Source of the DNA: Methyloversatilis universalis
GTDB lineage: Bacteria > Pseudomonadota > Gammaproteobacteria > Methylococcales > Methylococcaceae
NCBI GenBank assembly: GCA_020723665.1
Contig: DYIL01000001.1
Coordinates: forward strand, 1 to 64,000
Length of the DNA stretch: 64,000 bases
Direction: 5' to 3'
The notes beneath the pieces are model-generated. The model did no database searches. It had not been told where the DNA came from and saw only the letters and a program-made list of their open reading frames with translations. Positions 1 through 7,523 of the stretch are shown here, piece by piece (within the stretch, counting starts at the first letter, position 1; each line of letters starts with the position of its first letter). The translations under genes and the position numbers were made by a program.

Positions 1-543
1 CTCCATCCAACGAATTTATGCACCTTCCAGGGCCGAGAAAATCAACAGCCTGCTAAAGAGCGTCAACGCCGGGCGGAAATCCGCTCATGCACTTGGTACC
101 AGAACCCCGGCAATGAATGGCTGCCCCCAAAGCTCGGTACACCCCACCCGCTTGACCTTGATTTCTCCCTGTGGACTCACTGCAAGGATGCTGCCATGGA
201 TGGCATTTTCCACTTCCAGCTTGCTATCCGCTTGCTGGGGCTCACAGCACCGACTCTGATCCTCCGCAAGCCCGCACCGGGTAAGGCTTTCCGCTTCGTG
301 GAACAACGAACTACATCTCCGTTGTTCCGTTTTCGTTACGGCGTAACGCAAATGACCCCTGACGCTTGCGCGTCTGTAAGCGTTTCAGACAGCTTGCCGT
401 TGTTGTTCGGTGGAGTTCATCCGGGGGACGGAATCATGGATCCGTTCCACCCCTGGGTAACCCTTGGAACCTGGCCGGAGCACCTGGACGCACAGCAGGG
501 TGTAAATTTCACTTTTTGGGTACTATACGGGTACTAAAAAGAA
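1..543. other. Stretch without a supported gene, outside the att-like site
   Basis: Short open frames exist on both strands here, but none has a convincing ribosome binding site, a recognisable domain or a coherent composition. The last 40 bases contain the direct repeat GGGTACT, N3, GGGTACT, a kind of sequence often seen beside tyrosine-recombinase attachment sites. No integrase is visible in this stretch. Confidence 0.4.
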
Positions 544-574
544 AAAGGCTTAACATTATAAATGCTAAGCCTTT
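544..574. terminator. Strong hairpin, probable bidirectional terminator
   Basis: AAAGGCTTA pairs perfectly with TAAGCCTTT, and inside it CATT pairs with AATG around a 3-base loop. It is followed by GATTTTCTT on the plus strand. It lies directly beside the tRNA fragment, so it could end transcription running toward the attachment site. Confidence 0.5.
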
Positions 575-582
575 GATTTTCT

Positions 583-628
583 TGATGGGCCCTCAAGGAC
601 TTGAACCTTGGACCAAGGGATTATGAGT
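583..628 (-). other. 3' fragment of tRNA-Ile(CAU), probable att site
   Basis: Read on the minus strand, this holds the anticodon loop CTCATAA (anticodon CAU), the 3' half of the anticodon stem, a variable loop, a perfect T arm (CAAGG, TTCAAGT, CCTTG) and the acceptor strand AGGGCCCA. The bases around the anticodon match the ileX type of tRNA-Ile2 (lysidine-modified CAU) rather than elongator Met. The 5' half is missing: the sequence upstream of the loop is AT-rich and unrelated. A 3' tRNA fragment of this length is the usual product of site-specific integration of an ICE or genomic island. The neighbouring primase block supports this. Confidence 0.65.
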
Positions 629-798
629 TATTGGCATAATTTCTCATAATCAATAACTTACGCAATTATTTTTTCGGAATTAAGCAGCCCAACACATTGA
701 TTTGCCGTTGCTTAATCGCGAATTTTCGGACGAGATATTGCCACTTTTTGAGCAATTTTCCCAGCCCCTCCTAAATCATAAGTCACCATTCTGATCAT

Positions 799-838
799 AA
801 AAAAGCCCGTAGATCCAATGATCCACGGGCTTTTTCAT
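799..838 (-). terminator. Rho-independent terminator closing the element operon
   Basis: AAAAAGCCCGT pairs with ACGGGCTTTTT and an inner GATC pairs with GATC around a short loop. The poly-A/poly-T flanks let it work on both strands. It sits just downstream of the last gene of the minus-strand block (stop near 842). Confidence 0.85.
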
Positions 839-841
839 TTT

Positions 842-1027
842 TTAGTTTCCATGCGTTTTGAACCCGCATGCCTTGCATTCATGATCTTCGACCGCGAACG
901 CCAAGCAATACGGACATCGAGATGCTTTCTGCCACCCCCAATGAAACTGGTTGATGTTCCAAAGATTCAGTGGCGGGACATACATGGGAGGCATGCAGAG
1001 GTAGCGCTCCAATATCATGTCACCCAT
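842..1027 (-). CDS. Small zinc-ribbon protein (61 aa), unknown function
   Basis: Hypothetical protein. The C-terminal half has CPYC followed 11 residues later by CKAC, a four-cysteine zinc-ribbon arrangement. The N-terminal half is rich in Trp, Met and Pro. The start is supported by an excellent Shine-Dalgarno (GGAGGAGGAT before ATG). It overlaps the end of the preceding gene by 8 bases, so the two are probably translationally coupled. It is the last gene of the minus-strand element operon and is followed by a strong terminator. Function unknown; it could bind nucleic acid or protein. Confidence 0.7.
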   Translation of the reverse strand: MGDMILERYLCMPPMYVPPLNLWNINQFHWGWQKASRCPYCLAFAVEDHECKACGFKTHGN

Positions 1028-1316
1028 TGGTATCCTCCTCCATGGCCTCTAATACCGTCAGTCGCGAGATGACGGAGGCGATGATCGCCTCCATGTCCTG
1101 TTTCCAGGGACCGATGATGGTGTAACTGTCACCTCGTCGTTTGCGGAATGCCAGGATGCCCAGCCATTGCCGCAGCCAGGGGTCGCGCTGGAAGCGTTCG
1201 CGCAGGAGCTGCACGAATGCTTCGCCATCGCCATCCCAGCTCGCCGGCGGAGAGAATGGATTGTCCGGATACCCTCCAGGAGTCGTGTCGACCGTGAGAA
1301 TATCAATGATGCCCAT
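1020..1316 (-). CDS. Hypothetical element protein (98 aa)
   Basis: The protein begins MGIIDILTVD and contains SPPASWDGDGEAF. It is mixed acidic and aromatic and has no signal peptide or membrane segment. A longer frame runs upstream, but the ATG at 1316 is preceded by GGGAG at correct spacing and leaves only a 14-base gap to the primase stop, so I chose that start. It lies between the primase and the zinc-ribbon gene in one transcription unit. I do not recognise the family; small proteins of this kind are usual cargo beside ICE and plasmid primases. Confidence 0.6.
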   Translation of the reverse strand: MGIIDILTVDTTPGGYPDNPFSPPASWDGDGEAFVQLLRERFQRDPWLRQWLGILAFRKRRGDSYTIIGPWKQDMEAIIASVISRLTVLEAMEEDTNG

Positions 1317-1330
1317 GACGACACTCCCGC

Positions 1331-2398
1331 TCAGGCTGCCAGAGCCAATGGATCGCGAAGAATCGGAAACCCATCGACACCCCACCGGTTCAGCACATCC
1401 AGCCAATCCATGCCAGATTCGGGCGGCAGCAGGACCAACACCTTGATGCCGGACGATTCCAGCCGGAATTTCAGAGACTCCGCAGCGCGCTGCCCAGCGC
1501 CATTCTTATCCCGATCGCTCCAGATTACGACACACTCGGTGCGGTAAGGCGGCTGAAACCTTTCCAGGAAGGTGCAGCTCAACGCCGCCCAAACCGTCAT
1601 GCCCGTGATCTGCCAAACCGCCAACGCGGTTTCGATGCCTTCGGCGATACCCACGCAGGAGCCCGTTCCGCCCAGTCTCACCGCGCCGCCGACCAGTGGT
1701 CGATCGGATGCATGCGGCATGAGCTTTTTCGGCGACGGCACCGGCGCTTTCTGCCCGTCCAGGGTCAGAAAGGTGCGATGGATCGTCGCCGGCCGGCCGT
1801 CCGCGCCGGACATCAGAGCCAGCATCGCCGGCCATCGCCCGAGGCATTTTCCCTCTTCCCTATAGAATAGGGATGGATGGAAACGAAGCGGCAGCGGACC
1901 CCTGAAGGCTTTCGGTATCAGGCCTCGATTGCGAAGATAGGCTCTCAGCAAGGAGGATTCCGGTGCATTCCAGGGCGATGCAGCGTTCCAGGTGTCCCGG
2001 AGCAGCTTTCTGATCCGATCATCGGAAAGTGGCGGTCGATGTACGCCGGCGCTCGGAGTACGAGGCCTAGCCGGTAAGTTCGCCGTCATCGACACGCCGC
2101 CCAGCGTCCGAGCCACGGCCGCCAGCGCCGTCGGAAAATCCCAGCCCCGCAGCCACATCAGCAATGCGAATCCGTCCGGCCTGGCGCCGCACGAATTGCA
2201 GATTCCGCCGCCCGAAACCTCCACGTCCCGGAACAAGCGAAACCCGTCCTGTCCGCCATGGACAGGGCAAGCGCCATGACGGCCGGGCTTGGCCAGGTGA
2301 GTTTCCAGTTCAGGGTACAAGGCCCCGAGAATGGAAATCCAGCGACCTTTCGCGGCCCAGCGAATGGGCGTCGAGTCGAGTTTGTTCATTTTTTTCAT
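1331..2398 (-). CDS. Plasmid/ICE-type primase with CHC2-like zinc finger and Toprim
   Basis: Predicted DNA primase of 355 residues. The N-terminal part has a zinc-binding motif of the P4/CHC2 type (CPVHGG, then CNSCGA about 30 residues later). The C-terminal part has a Toprim fold: GIAEGIETALA (the catalytic Glu) followed by VIWSDRDKNGAG (the DxD). There is no helicase domain, so it would need a partner for replication of a transferred element. The ATG at 2398 has GGAGGTGCGAC in front. Longer in-frame extensions upstream run through the GC-rich leader repeats and are unlikely to be translated. Proteins of this class make primers on conjugatively transferred or plasmid DNA. This supports the integrative-element reading of the region. 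Confidence 0.85.
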   Translation of the reverse strand: MKKMNKLDSTPIRWAAKGRWISILGALYPELETHLAKPGRHGACPVHGGQDGFRLFRDVEVSGGGICNSCGARPDGFALLMWLRGWDFPTALAAVARTLGGVSMTANLPARPRTPSAGVHRPPLSDDRIRKLLRDTWNAASPWNAPESSLLRAYLRNRGLIPKAFRGPLPLRFHPSLFYREEGKCLGRWPAMLALMSGADGRPATIHRTFLTLDGQKAPVPSPKKLMPHASDRPLVGGAVRLGGTGSCVGIAEGIETALAVWQITGMTVWAALSCTFLERFQPPYRTECVVIWSDRDKNGAGQRAAESLKFRLESSGIKVLVLLPPESGMDWLDVLNRWGVDGFPILRDPLALAA

Positions 2399-2455
2399 GT
2401 CGCACCTCCAGTAAAAAGCCCCGTCCATTGAGGCTTCCCGTAACGTCCATCGGGC

Positions 2456-2482
2456 GCCTCGGGAAACCCCGGTGGACGGGGC
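2456..2482 (-). repeat. GC-rich leader repeat, degenerate copy
   Basis: It contains CGGGAAACCCCGGTGG followed by ACGGGG, a variant of the paired mini-hairpin seen before other genes of this block. It lies upstream of the primase start. Confidence 0.45.
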
Positions 2483-2516
2483 GGATTGGGTCCAATCCAC
2501 CCGGAGGAGGCAAGGA

Positions 2517-2550
2517 TCCCCACGCGGGGACTGTCATCCCCCGGTGGGAG
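2517..2550 (-). repeat. GC-rich paired mini-hairpin leader repeat
   Basis: CCCCACGCGGGG, a six-base spacer region, then TCCCCCGGTGGG. Each half can fold on itself. The same layout occurs at 3110, 3770 and 4219. Confidence 0.6.
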
Positions 2551-2555
2551 TCGTT

Positions 2556-3074
2556 TCAGTAATGCAGATCTATCGGGACCAGATACAGGTCTTCCGTTTC
2601 GCCAAGCGGCTGGTCGGCGATTTGTTCCGGAACGGGTATCGAGGCGGAGCCTTGGATCGCATCGTAGAAGCCGCTGTCCGGGGTGTAGTCCCCTCGCATC
2701 AACTGCAAATAGCGGATGGCGGCCCAAAGAACGTGCTCGCCCAGCGATTCGATGTTGCCGAAGAGCGCACAACCGATCGCCTCAGACGTACAGTCGTCTT
2801 CCAGTCCCAGTTGTCGCGCCAGATATTCGAGCGCGCCCTGCCTCTCAGCCTTCATCCGAACGACGGTAGCCCTCAACTCGGATATAAACCGCTCCGGGGA
2901 TTTCCGGAACGATATCGGGGCGGGATATTCCTGCATCCATCGTCCAGGTCCCTCAGCATGCCAGTCGAAAACTTTGTCCTGAAAGGATTCGATGGCATCG
3001 CCAGCCAGGGTGAAGACCTCGTCCGGCTCCAAATCCGGGTCCGATTGGAGCAAAATGATGTGCAACGCGTGCAT
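2556..3074 (-). CDS. Hypothetical element protein (172 aa)
   Basis: An acidic soluble protein beginning MHALHIILLQ, with a predicted helical middle (SPERFISELRATVVRMKAER) and no membrane segment. The start has GGAGAGCTTCC before ATG. It is the second gene of the minus-strand block, upstream of the primase, and GC-rich leader repeats lie on both sides of it. I see no catalytic motif and cannot name the family. The repeated EQIADQPLGE-type acidic C-terminus suggests a cytosolic accessory protein. Confidence 0.6.
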   Translation of the reverse strand: MHALHIILLQSDPDLEPDEVFTLAGDAIESFQDKVFDWHAEGPGRWMQEYPAPISFRKSPERFISELRATVVRMKAERQGALEYLARQLGLEDDCTSEAIGCALFGNIESLGEHVLWAAIRYLQLMRGDYTPDSGFYDAIQGSASIPVPEQIADQPLGETEDLYLVPIDLHY

Positions 3075-3109
3075 GGAAGCTCTCCTGCGAGAATGCCGGA
3101 GAACCTGCG

Positions 3110-3143
3110 TTCCCGCCGGAGGGAAACAAGTCCCCCGGCGGGT
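3110..3143 (-). repeat. GC-rich paired mini-hairpin leader repeat
   Basis: TCCCGCCGGAGGGA, a short AT-containing spacer, then TCCCCCGGCGGG. It sits 36 bases upstream of the ATG at 3074. Confidence 0.6.
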
Positions 3144-3156
3144 GGTGGTGAAGACC

Positions 3157-3734
3157 TTAGCGGTCGTTGATGATCACTTTCTGGAGCAACCCGGCAAAAC
3201 TGCGATAGCTGACTGCCAAATCAGGCCAATCGAGGCTTTCTTCGTCGATCTTGTTCCCAATGGCCGTTCCATAAGCCAGCTTGATGTCCTCGACAATCCC
3301 TTGAGCGGCTACCGGAATTTTCAGGAGGGATGCGAGATGAATGCCTTCTTCTTCCAGATAGTGGACCGCTTTGCGGAAATTCCAGTTTCGTTTGGCAATG
3401 TCTTTTGTCTCTGGCGTTGGGCCGTAGAAATCAACGCCTGGGTCGCCCTCATAAACATACTCGACGGCAAAGCCATCGAGCGCGTACTGCGCGAGGTCGT
3501 CGATAGCCTTGGGATGCCGTGCTTCATCGAGAACTGCATCGTGTTTGCTCAGAGGCCAGTCGCCGACGATTCCGGCCAATTCCATCAAAGGCTGGAAGCT
3601 GGAATGGATCGGAGTGATGTCGGCCGGATTGGTCGCTTTTAGATCATCGAAGTCGCGATCACCACGTCGACACCGCAATCGGCATAAGCGTAGGCGACGC
3701 CGCCCGTGACAATGATCAAAACTTTGGGATTCAT
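3157..3734 (-). pseudogene. Frameshifted hypothetical element gene
   Basis: The gene starts well at ATG 3734 (AGGAGACCTGAT before it) and reads MNPKVLIIVTGGVAYAYADC and on to VDVVI. It then runs out of frame at a TAA about 3 codons later. The next frame continues DFDDLKATNPADITPIHSSF and on for about 165 codons to 3157. One missing base near 3660 (a GCN codon reduced to GC) would restore one continuous protein of about 190 residues, with the join VVIADFDDL. It is either a recent mutation or a sequencing error. The family is unknown to me; similar short proteins occur in ICE cargo. Confidence 0.65.
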
Positions 3735-3769
3735 ATCAGGTCTCCTTTCGGATTTTCCGGAAGAAGGCC

Positions 3770-3802
3770 TCCCCACCGGGGATGAGCCCCTCCCGGTCGG
3801 GA
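3770..3802 (-). repeat. GC-rich paired mini-hairpin leader repeat
   Basis: TCCCCACCGGGGA, a spacer, then CCTCCCGGTCGGG. It is upstream of the frameshifted gene starting at 3734. Confidence 0.6.
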
Positions 3803-3852
3803 TGAAATGTGCCTGCCCTAGAATGGGACTCCTGGACAAATTCGGTGAATGA

Positions 3853-4188
3853 CTACGCAGCCTGTCTGCCTCTTTTGAATCGGAAATTCAAAAGATCGCG
3901 CAGAGCATCAGGATCGAGCCCTTCGGCGATGCAGCACACCCTGAATGAGAAGGGTGTTATCTTGTCGCTAGCGATCCAGTCGAGAAGGCCCGAGCGGGTG
4001 ACCGCACCCACGCGAGGATTCTCCAACGCTCTGATAGCGTCGACGAGAAGCCGGAAGCGAAGGGTCTGAACGTCCGTATCGGACCAGGCTAAACCCGGCT
4101 TGTGCCCGAAATCCCTAGCAAGGCCGAGCTGAGCCGGACAATCGGATGGCGCCGCCCGAGAAAGCGGTCGGCTGAACTTGAGGATCAT
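3853..4188 (-). CDS. Hypothetical element protein (111 aa)
   Basis: First gene of the minus-strand block. The start MILKFSRPLS is fixed by a near-perfect AGGAGGAAATT before ATG. It is a basic, Arg-rich soluble protein with a short helical centre (VDAIRALENPRVGAVTRSGL) and DALRDLLNFRFKRG near the end. This could be a small DNA-binding fold, but no canonical helix-turn-helix can be claimed. It is preceded by the same GC-rich leader element as its neighbours. Function unknown. Confidence 0.6.
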   Translation of the reverse strand: MILKFSRPLSRAAPSDCPAQLGLARDFGHKPGLAWSDTDVQTLRFRLLVDAIRALENPRVGAVTRSGLLDWIASDKITPFSFRVCCIAEGLDPDALRDLLNFRFKRGRQAA

Positions 4189-4218
4189 AATTTCCTCCTG
4201 GGCGAACTCGGAGGGATT

Positions 4219-4250
4219 GCCCGTGTACGGGGAAATCTCCCCGGTAGGGT
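4219..4250 (-). repeat. GC-rich paired mini-hairpin leader repeat
   Basis: CCCGTGTACGGGGA, a short spacer, then TCTCCCCGGTAGGG, 30-60 bases upstream of the ATG at 4188. The 235 bases beyond it, up to 4484, hold no gene that I can support; they are less GC-rich and could contain the operon promoter. Confidence 0.55.
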
Positions 4251-4484
4251 TTGTGGGTAGGTAGGGCCTCTATTCGAGGTCGCAACCAAACTGAGCGGCT
4301 GTTTTATTTCCAGAGGCCAGCTACCTCATCAAGGCTCCGTCAGGACGGAACACTTCTCCCGTTTATACCTCATTTCTGTCGTCCGCGGCGTCAGAAAAGA
4401 TCCCGCTATGACAAACTTTTTCAAACCTTACGTCGCTACAGATTGTTAGACTGCAGCCAGGTTACAGCGTGAAGGGTAAGGAGT

Positions 4485-5465
4485 TCAGCGTTTGACGGCG
4501 ATGCCTTCCGAGGCCTTGGGCACGGGGATAGTCTTTACTACCTCGTCCGTCTTGGTGTCGATCACCGAGACGGTGCCTGCGCCGGTGTTGGTGATCAGGA
4601 GCCAGCGCCCGCCACCGGCGAAACCGACGCCGTGGCTGCCGGCATCCGGCGCGATAGGGATGGTCTTGACGATGCGGTGGGTCGAGAGATCGATTTTCTG
4701 TGCCGTGCCGGCCCCGTCGTTGGCAACATAGGCATGGATCTGGTCCGGCGTCACCGTGACCTGTACCGGTCCCGCGTCGGTGGGGATGCGGGCGACGAGC
4801 CTTTGGGTCGTTCCGTCGATCACTGCCACGTGATTGGCGTTGTGACAGGCGATGTAGACGCGCTTGCCGTCCTTGAGGGCGCCCGCGCCCAGAGGTCCGG
4901 CCCCCACAGGCACCGTCGCCAGCGTCTTCCGTTTCGAGCGAGAGAACACAGTCACATCGCCGCCGCCGAAATTGGTGACGAAAACCCGGTCGCCGGCCAC
5001 CAGCGCGAAATGAGGCATGTGGCCTACCTGGAACGTGCGCAATGATGCAAGGGTTTCCGTATCGAAGACTTCCACCCGGTTCTCGAATTCGTTGGTGATG
5101 TAGGCTTCCTTTCCGTCCGGGCTGAAGTACGTGTGGCGCGGCCCCAGGCCGGTGGCGAGGAACCGGATGACCGTGTTGCCCGCGGTGTCGATGACCGCCA
5201 CCGTGCCGGCGTTGTTGTTCGTCACCCAGGCCTGTTTCTGATCCGGCCGCAAGGCCACGTTGTGGTTGTGGATGCCGACCGGAATCGTCTGCTTCACCGC
5301 GCCGGAAGCAAGATCAACCACGGCGACGCCGCCGCCGAACCAGGAGGTCACATAGGCCGTCCCCGCCAGAGGCGGCGGCTGGTCCGCCCAGCCGAGCCGG
5401 AGGCTGCAAAGGACCAATAGAATCGAGGCGCGTACCGGGCTTTTCAGGAAATAAAGACCGTTCAT
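4485..5465 (-). CDS. YncE-like secreted beta-propeller (YVTN repeats)
   Basis: 326 residues with an N-terminal hydrophobic signal segment ending near GWADQ. About seven 40-residue repeats of the YVTN class follow, each with an ITN/VTNxxxxTVxVIDT-like core (AYVTSWFGGGVAVVD, AWVTNNNAGTVAVID, AYITNEFENRVEVFD and so on). Such propellers are periplasmic and bind DNA, cofactors or partner proteins; several are found near PQQ enzymes or metal systems. No enzymatic motif is visible. The start ATG overlaps the stop of the truncated chrB frame (ATGA), suggesting an ancestral operon with a chromate gene. There is no downstream partner on this strand. Confidence 0.8.
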   Translation of the reverse strand: MNGLYFLKSPVRASILLVLCSLRLGWADQPPPLAGTAYVTSWFGGGVAVVDLASGAVKQTIPVGIHNHNVALRPDQKQAWVTNNNAGTVAVIDTAGNTVIRFLATGLGPRHTYFSPDGKEAYITNEFENRVEVFDTETLASLRTFQVGHMPHFALVAGDRVFVTNFGGGDVTVFSRSKRKTLATVPVGAGPLGAGALKDGKRVYIACHNANHVAVIDGTTQRLVARIPTDAGPVQVTVTPDQIHAYVANDGAGTAQKIDLSTHRIVKTIPIAPDAGSHGVGFAGGGRWLLITNTGAGTVSVIDTKTDEVVKTIPVPKASEGIAVKR

Positions 5466-5751
5466 TGCTTCTGACTCCTTTTGCGAAAGGCTGCGTACAA
5501 CTCATTGAACACGCCCGAGGCCAGTTCGAACAGGCGGTCGTCGTCGGGGATCGTTTCCTGCAAGTCCACCAACACCCGTACGATACCGCTAGTCCCGGCC
5601 GGGCGAATCCCCCCGGCATCGAGGCAGCGCATGAGGGCGCCGATCCGGTTCAAAGCCGGATCGGCAAGACCGAAACTCGCTTGCAGGGTTTCGAAGGTCG
5701 CCTTGTCGCCAACATGGGTGAAGAGGCCCCGTCGAAAACGAATTGGTTTGA
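5462..5751 (-). pseudogene. Truncated ChrB (chromate resistance) C-terminal fragment
   Basis: The open frame from about 5751 encodes a run of 95 residues with the features of the ChrB C-terminal domain: FTHVGDKATFETLQASFGL, DPALNRIGALMRCLDAGG, then IPDDDRLFELASGVFNELYA. Intact ChrB is about 300 residues, with an N-terminal regulatory half that is missing here. An in-frame TAG directly precedes the fragment. The nearest in-frame ATG (5653) would give only 63 residues. It may survive only because it is coupled to the beta-propeller gene by an ATGA overlap. Identification is from motif memory, moderate confidence. Confidence 0.55.
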
Positions 5752-5850
5752 TAGCCTACATCAGGCGGTGTCGGATGGAACGGTTCAACTCCTGTTTGAA
5801 GTCGGTCGACTGTGCTACCGCGCATCGCTCGGTCTGAACGGAGGGAAGTG

Positions 5851-5880
5851 ATGAACCAGAAGAAGCGAGGCTGGAAATGA
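5851..5880 (+). CDS. Nine-codon leader ORF coupled to the EamA gene
   Basis: MNQKKRGWK followed by TGA, where the stop overlaps the ATG of the next gene (ATGA). It has a better Shine-Dalgarno (GGAGGGAAGTG) than the transporter itself, so it may load ribosomes and feed them into the downstream start. It could also be a relic of an N-terminal extension. Confidence 0.35.
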   Translation: MNQKKRGWK

Positions 5881-6929
5881 ATCGTCCGTACCGATTACGA
5901 CAACCCGGCGTATCGGCCGCTCTCGTTGCGGCTCTGTTGTTCGGCGCCGGCACGCCGCTCGCGAAGGGGCTGCTGTCCGAAGTGAGCCCGTGGCTCTTGG
6001 CGGCCTTGCTCTACCTGGGGTCCGGGCTTGGGCTGAGCTTGTATCGCTGGGTCCGCCGTTCGCCCGGCGTGAAGCCGGCCCCCGGCGAATGGCTCTGGCT
6101 GGCCGGCGCGATCCTGGCGGGCGGTGTCGTCGGGCCGGTGCTGTTGATGCTCGGACTGGCGGGCATGCCGGCGTCGGGCGCTTCGCTGCTGCTCAACGCC
6201 GAGGGTGTATTCACCGCGCTGTTGGCCTGGTTCGCCTTCCGGGAGAATTTCGACCGGCGCATCGCGCTGGGTATGGCCGCGATCGTTCTTGGGGCGGTCG
6301 TGCTGAGTTGGCCGGGGGACGCCCGGTTCTCAGGGTTTTGGCCCGCGTTGGCCGTGGTGGGAGCCTGCCTGGCCTGGGGCATCGACAACAATCTGACCCG
6401 CAAGGTGTCGCTGGCCGATGCGACCTGGATCGCCTCGATCAAGGGCTTGACGGCGGGCGGCATGAACCTGGCGCTAGCCTTTCTGCTGGGAACGGCCTGG
6501 CCACCGCTGCCAGAACTCGCCGGCGCCCTGCTAGTCGGCTGGCTGGCCTACGGCGTCAGCCTGAGCCTGTTCGTGGTGGGCCTGCGTCACCTGGGCACTG
6601 CCCGAACCGGCGCCTATTTCTCGGTCGCGCCGTTCTTCGGTGCCATGCTCTCGATTCCACTCCTCGGCGAACCGGTCAGCGGGCGCTTGTGGATCGCCGG
6701 AGGGCTCATGGCTTTCGGTGTTTGGCTGCACCTGACCGAGCGGCACCGCCACGAACACACCCATGAGGCGATGGAGCACGCGCATGAGCATGTCCATGAC
6801 GATCATCATCGGCACCCACACGATGAATCCCTCTTGCCCGGCACCAAACACAGTCATTGGCACCGCCATGAACCGCTGACTCACGCCCATGCCCATTTCC
6901 CGGATGCACACCATCGGCACGGTCATTAA
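5877..6929 (+). CDS. EamA/DMT-family transporter with histidine-rich C-terminal tail
   Basis: Inner-membrane transporter of the drug/metabolite superfamily. The first 290 residues hold about ten membrane segments in two EamA halves (AALLFGAGTPLAKGLL at the start; GTARTGAYFSVAPFFGAML in the second half). The last 60 residues are almost a pure metal ligand tail, with more than 20 His in HEHTHEA, HAHEHVHDDHHRHPH and similar runs. Such tails usually buffer or sense Zn, Ni or Co at the cytosolic face, so a metal-linked substrate or metal-gated export is plausible (inference). The start ATG follows GAGGCTGGAA. It is adjacent to, and divergent from, a chrB remnant. Confidence 0.85.
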   Translation: MNRPYRLRQPGVSAALVAALLFGAGTPLAKGLLSEVSPWLLAALLYLGSGLGLSLYRWVRRSPGVKPAPGEWLWLAGAILAGGVVGPVLLMLGLAGMPASGASLLLNAEGVFTALLAWFAFRENFDRRIALGMAAIVLGAVVLSWPGDARFSGFWPALAVVGACLAWGIDNNLTRKVSLADATWIASIKGLTAGGMNLALAFLLGTAWPPLPELAGALLVGWLAYGVSLSLFVVGLRHLGTARTGAYFSVAPFFGAMLSIPLLGEPVSGRLWIAGGLMAFGVWLHLTERHRHEHTHEAMEHAHEHVHDDHHRHPHDESLLPGTKHSHWHRHEPLTHAHAHFPDAHHRHGH

Positions 6930-7078
6930 GAATCACCGCATCCGCTCGGAAGCGTCGACCGACTCCGACGGCGGCCAGGGTCGATCCGTTCGGCACGCTC
7001 GCGGTAAGATGGCCTCGTCCGGGAAGCGGACCTCAACCCTTAAGGAAACATCCCCAACATACCGAGGAGACATCGACC

Positions 7079-7360
7079 ATGGCTCAATTTTCCAAGACTT
7101 CCGGTACCCTGTTGGCCACCGCCGCCGCAGCCCTATTCGCCAGCGGACTCGTCCAGGCGGCCGAGACCGCCAAAGGCAAAAGCAAAAGCGCCGAAGAAGC
7201 GAAAGTGCAGTGCTACGGCATCAATGCCTGCAAAGGACAGTCGGAATGCAGGACCGCCACCAACGCTTGCAAGGGACAGAATTCCTGCAAGGGCAAAGGC
7301 TTTCTCACCACCACCGAAAAGGACTGCAAGGCCAAGGGCGGTAAACTCCAGCAAAGCTGA
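7079..7360 (+). CDS. bufA2: Bufferin-type Cys-rich periplasmic peptide precursor (BufA2-like)
   Basis: A 93-residue precursor with a signal peptide cleaved after VQAAE. The mature peptide carries six cysteines in the spacing typical of the CYGINACKG family (CYGINACKGQ, CRTATNACKGQ, NSCKGKG, KDCKAKGGK). Bufferins are RiPP-like metallophores: an MNIO enzyme converts Cys residues to thiooxazole or oxazolone-type groups that bind copper in the periplasm. The maturase pair BufB/BufC lies 0.8 kb downstream on the same strand. The start has GAGGAGACATCGACC before ATG. A rho-independent terminator follows at once, which would let the peptide be made in excess over the enzymes. Confidence 0.8.
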   Translation: MAQFSKTSGTLLATAAAALFASGLVQAAETAKGKSKSAEEAKVQCYGINACKGQSECRTATNACKGQNSCKGKGFLTTTEKDCKAKGGKLQQS

Positions 7361-7366
7361 CACGAG

Positions 7367-7400
7367 GCACCGGGCTCTTCTCGGAGTCCGGTGCTCTTTT
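7367..7400 (+). terminator. Terminator after the bufferin precursor gene
   Basis: GCACCGG pairs with CCGGTGC around a loop that itself contains CTC/GAG pairing, followed by TCTTTT. It separates the highly expressed precursor from the transporter and maturase genes, and may act as an attenuator. Confidence 0.75.
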
Positions 7401-7523
7401 CTGGGTTGGTAGAGGAAACGGGGAAAATCATACGTTAAGGGCTGACCTGTCAGACCAAGGTCATAGAGAGCCGCGCGAACGTGTCAGAAGACGCGGAAAC
7501 CGGTGCTCTGGTTAGGGTTAGAA

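Noticed and set aside
196-626. Overlapping plus-strand frames ending in ...GPQGLEPWTKGL
   Set aside because: The C-terminal part is a translation of the tRNA fragment (att site), a well-known spurious protein motif.
583-628. Complete tRNA gene
   Set aside because: Only the anticodon loop to acceptor end is present; the 5' half and D arm are absent.
5756-5953. 65-codon minus-strand frame ending STDFKQELNRSIRHRLM
   Set aside because: No recognisable family, overlaps the well-supported EamA start region, and no ribosome site.
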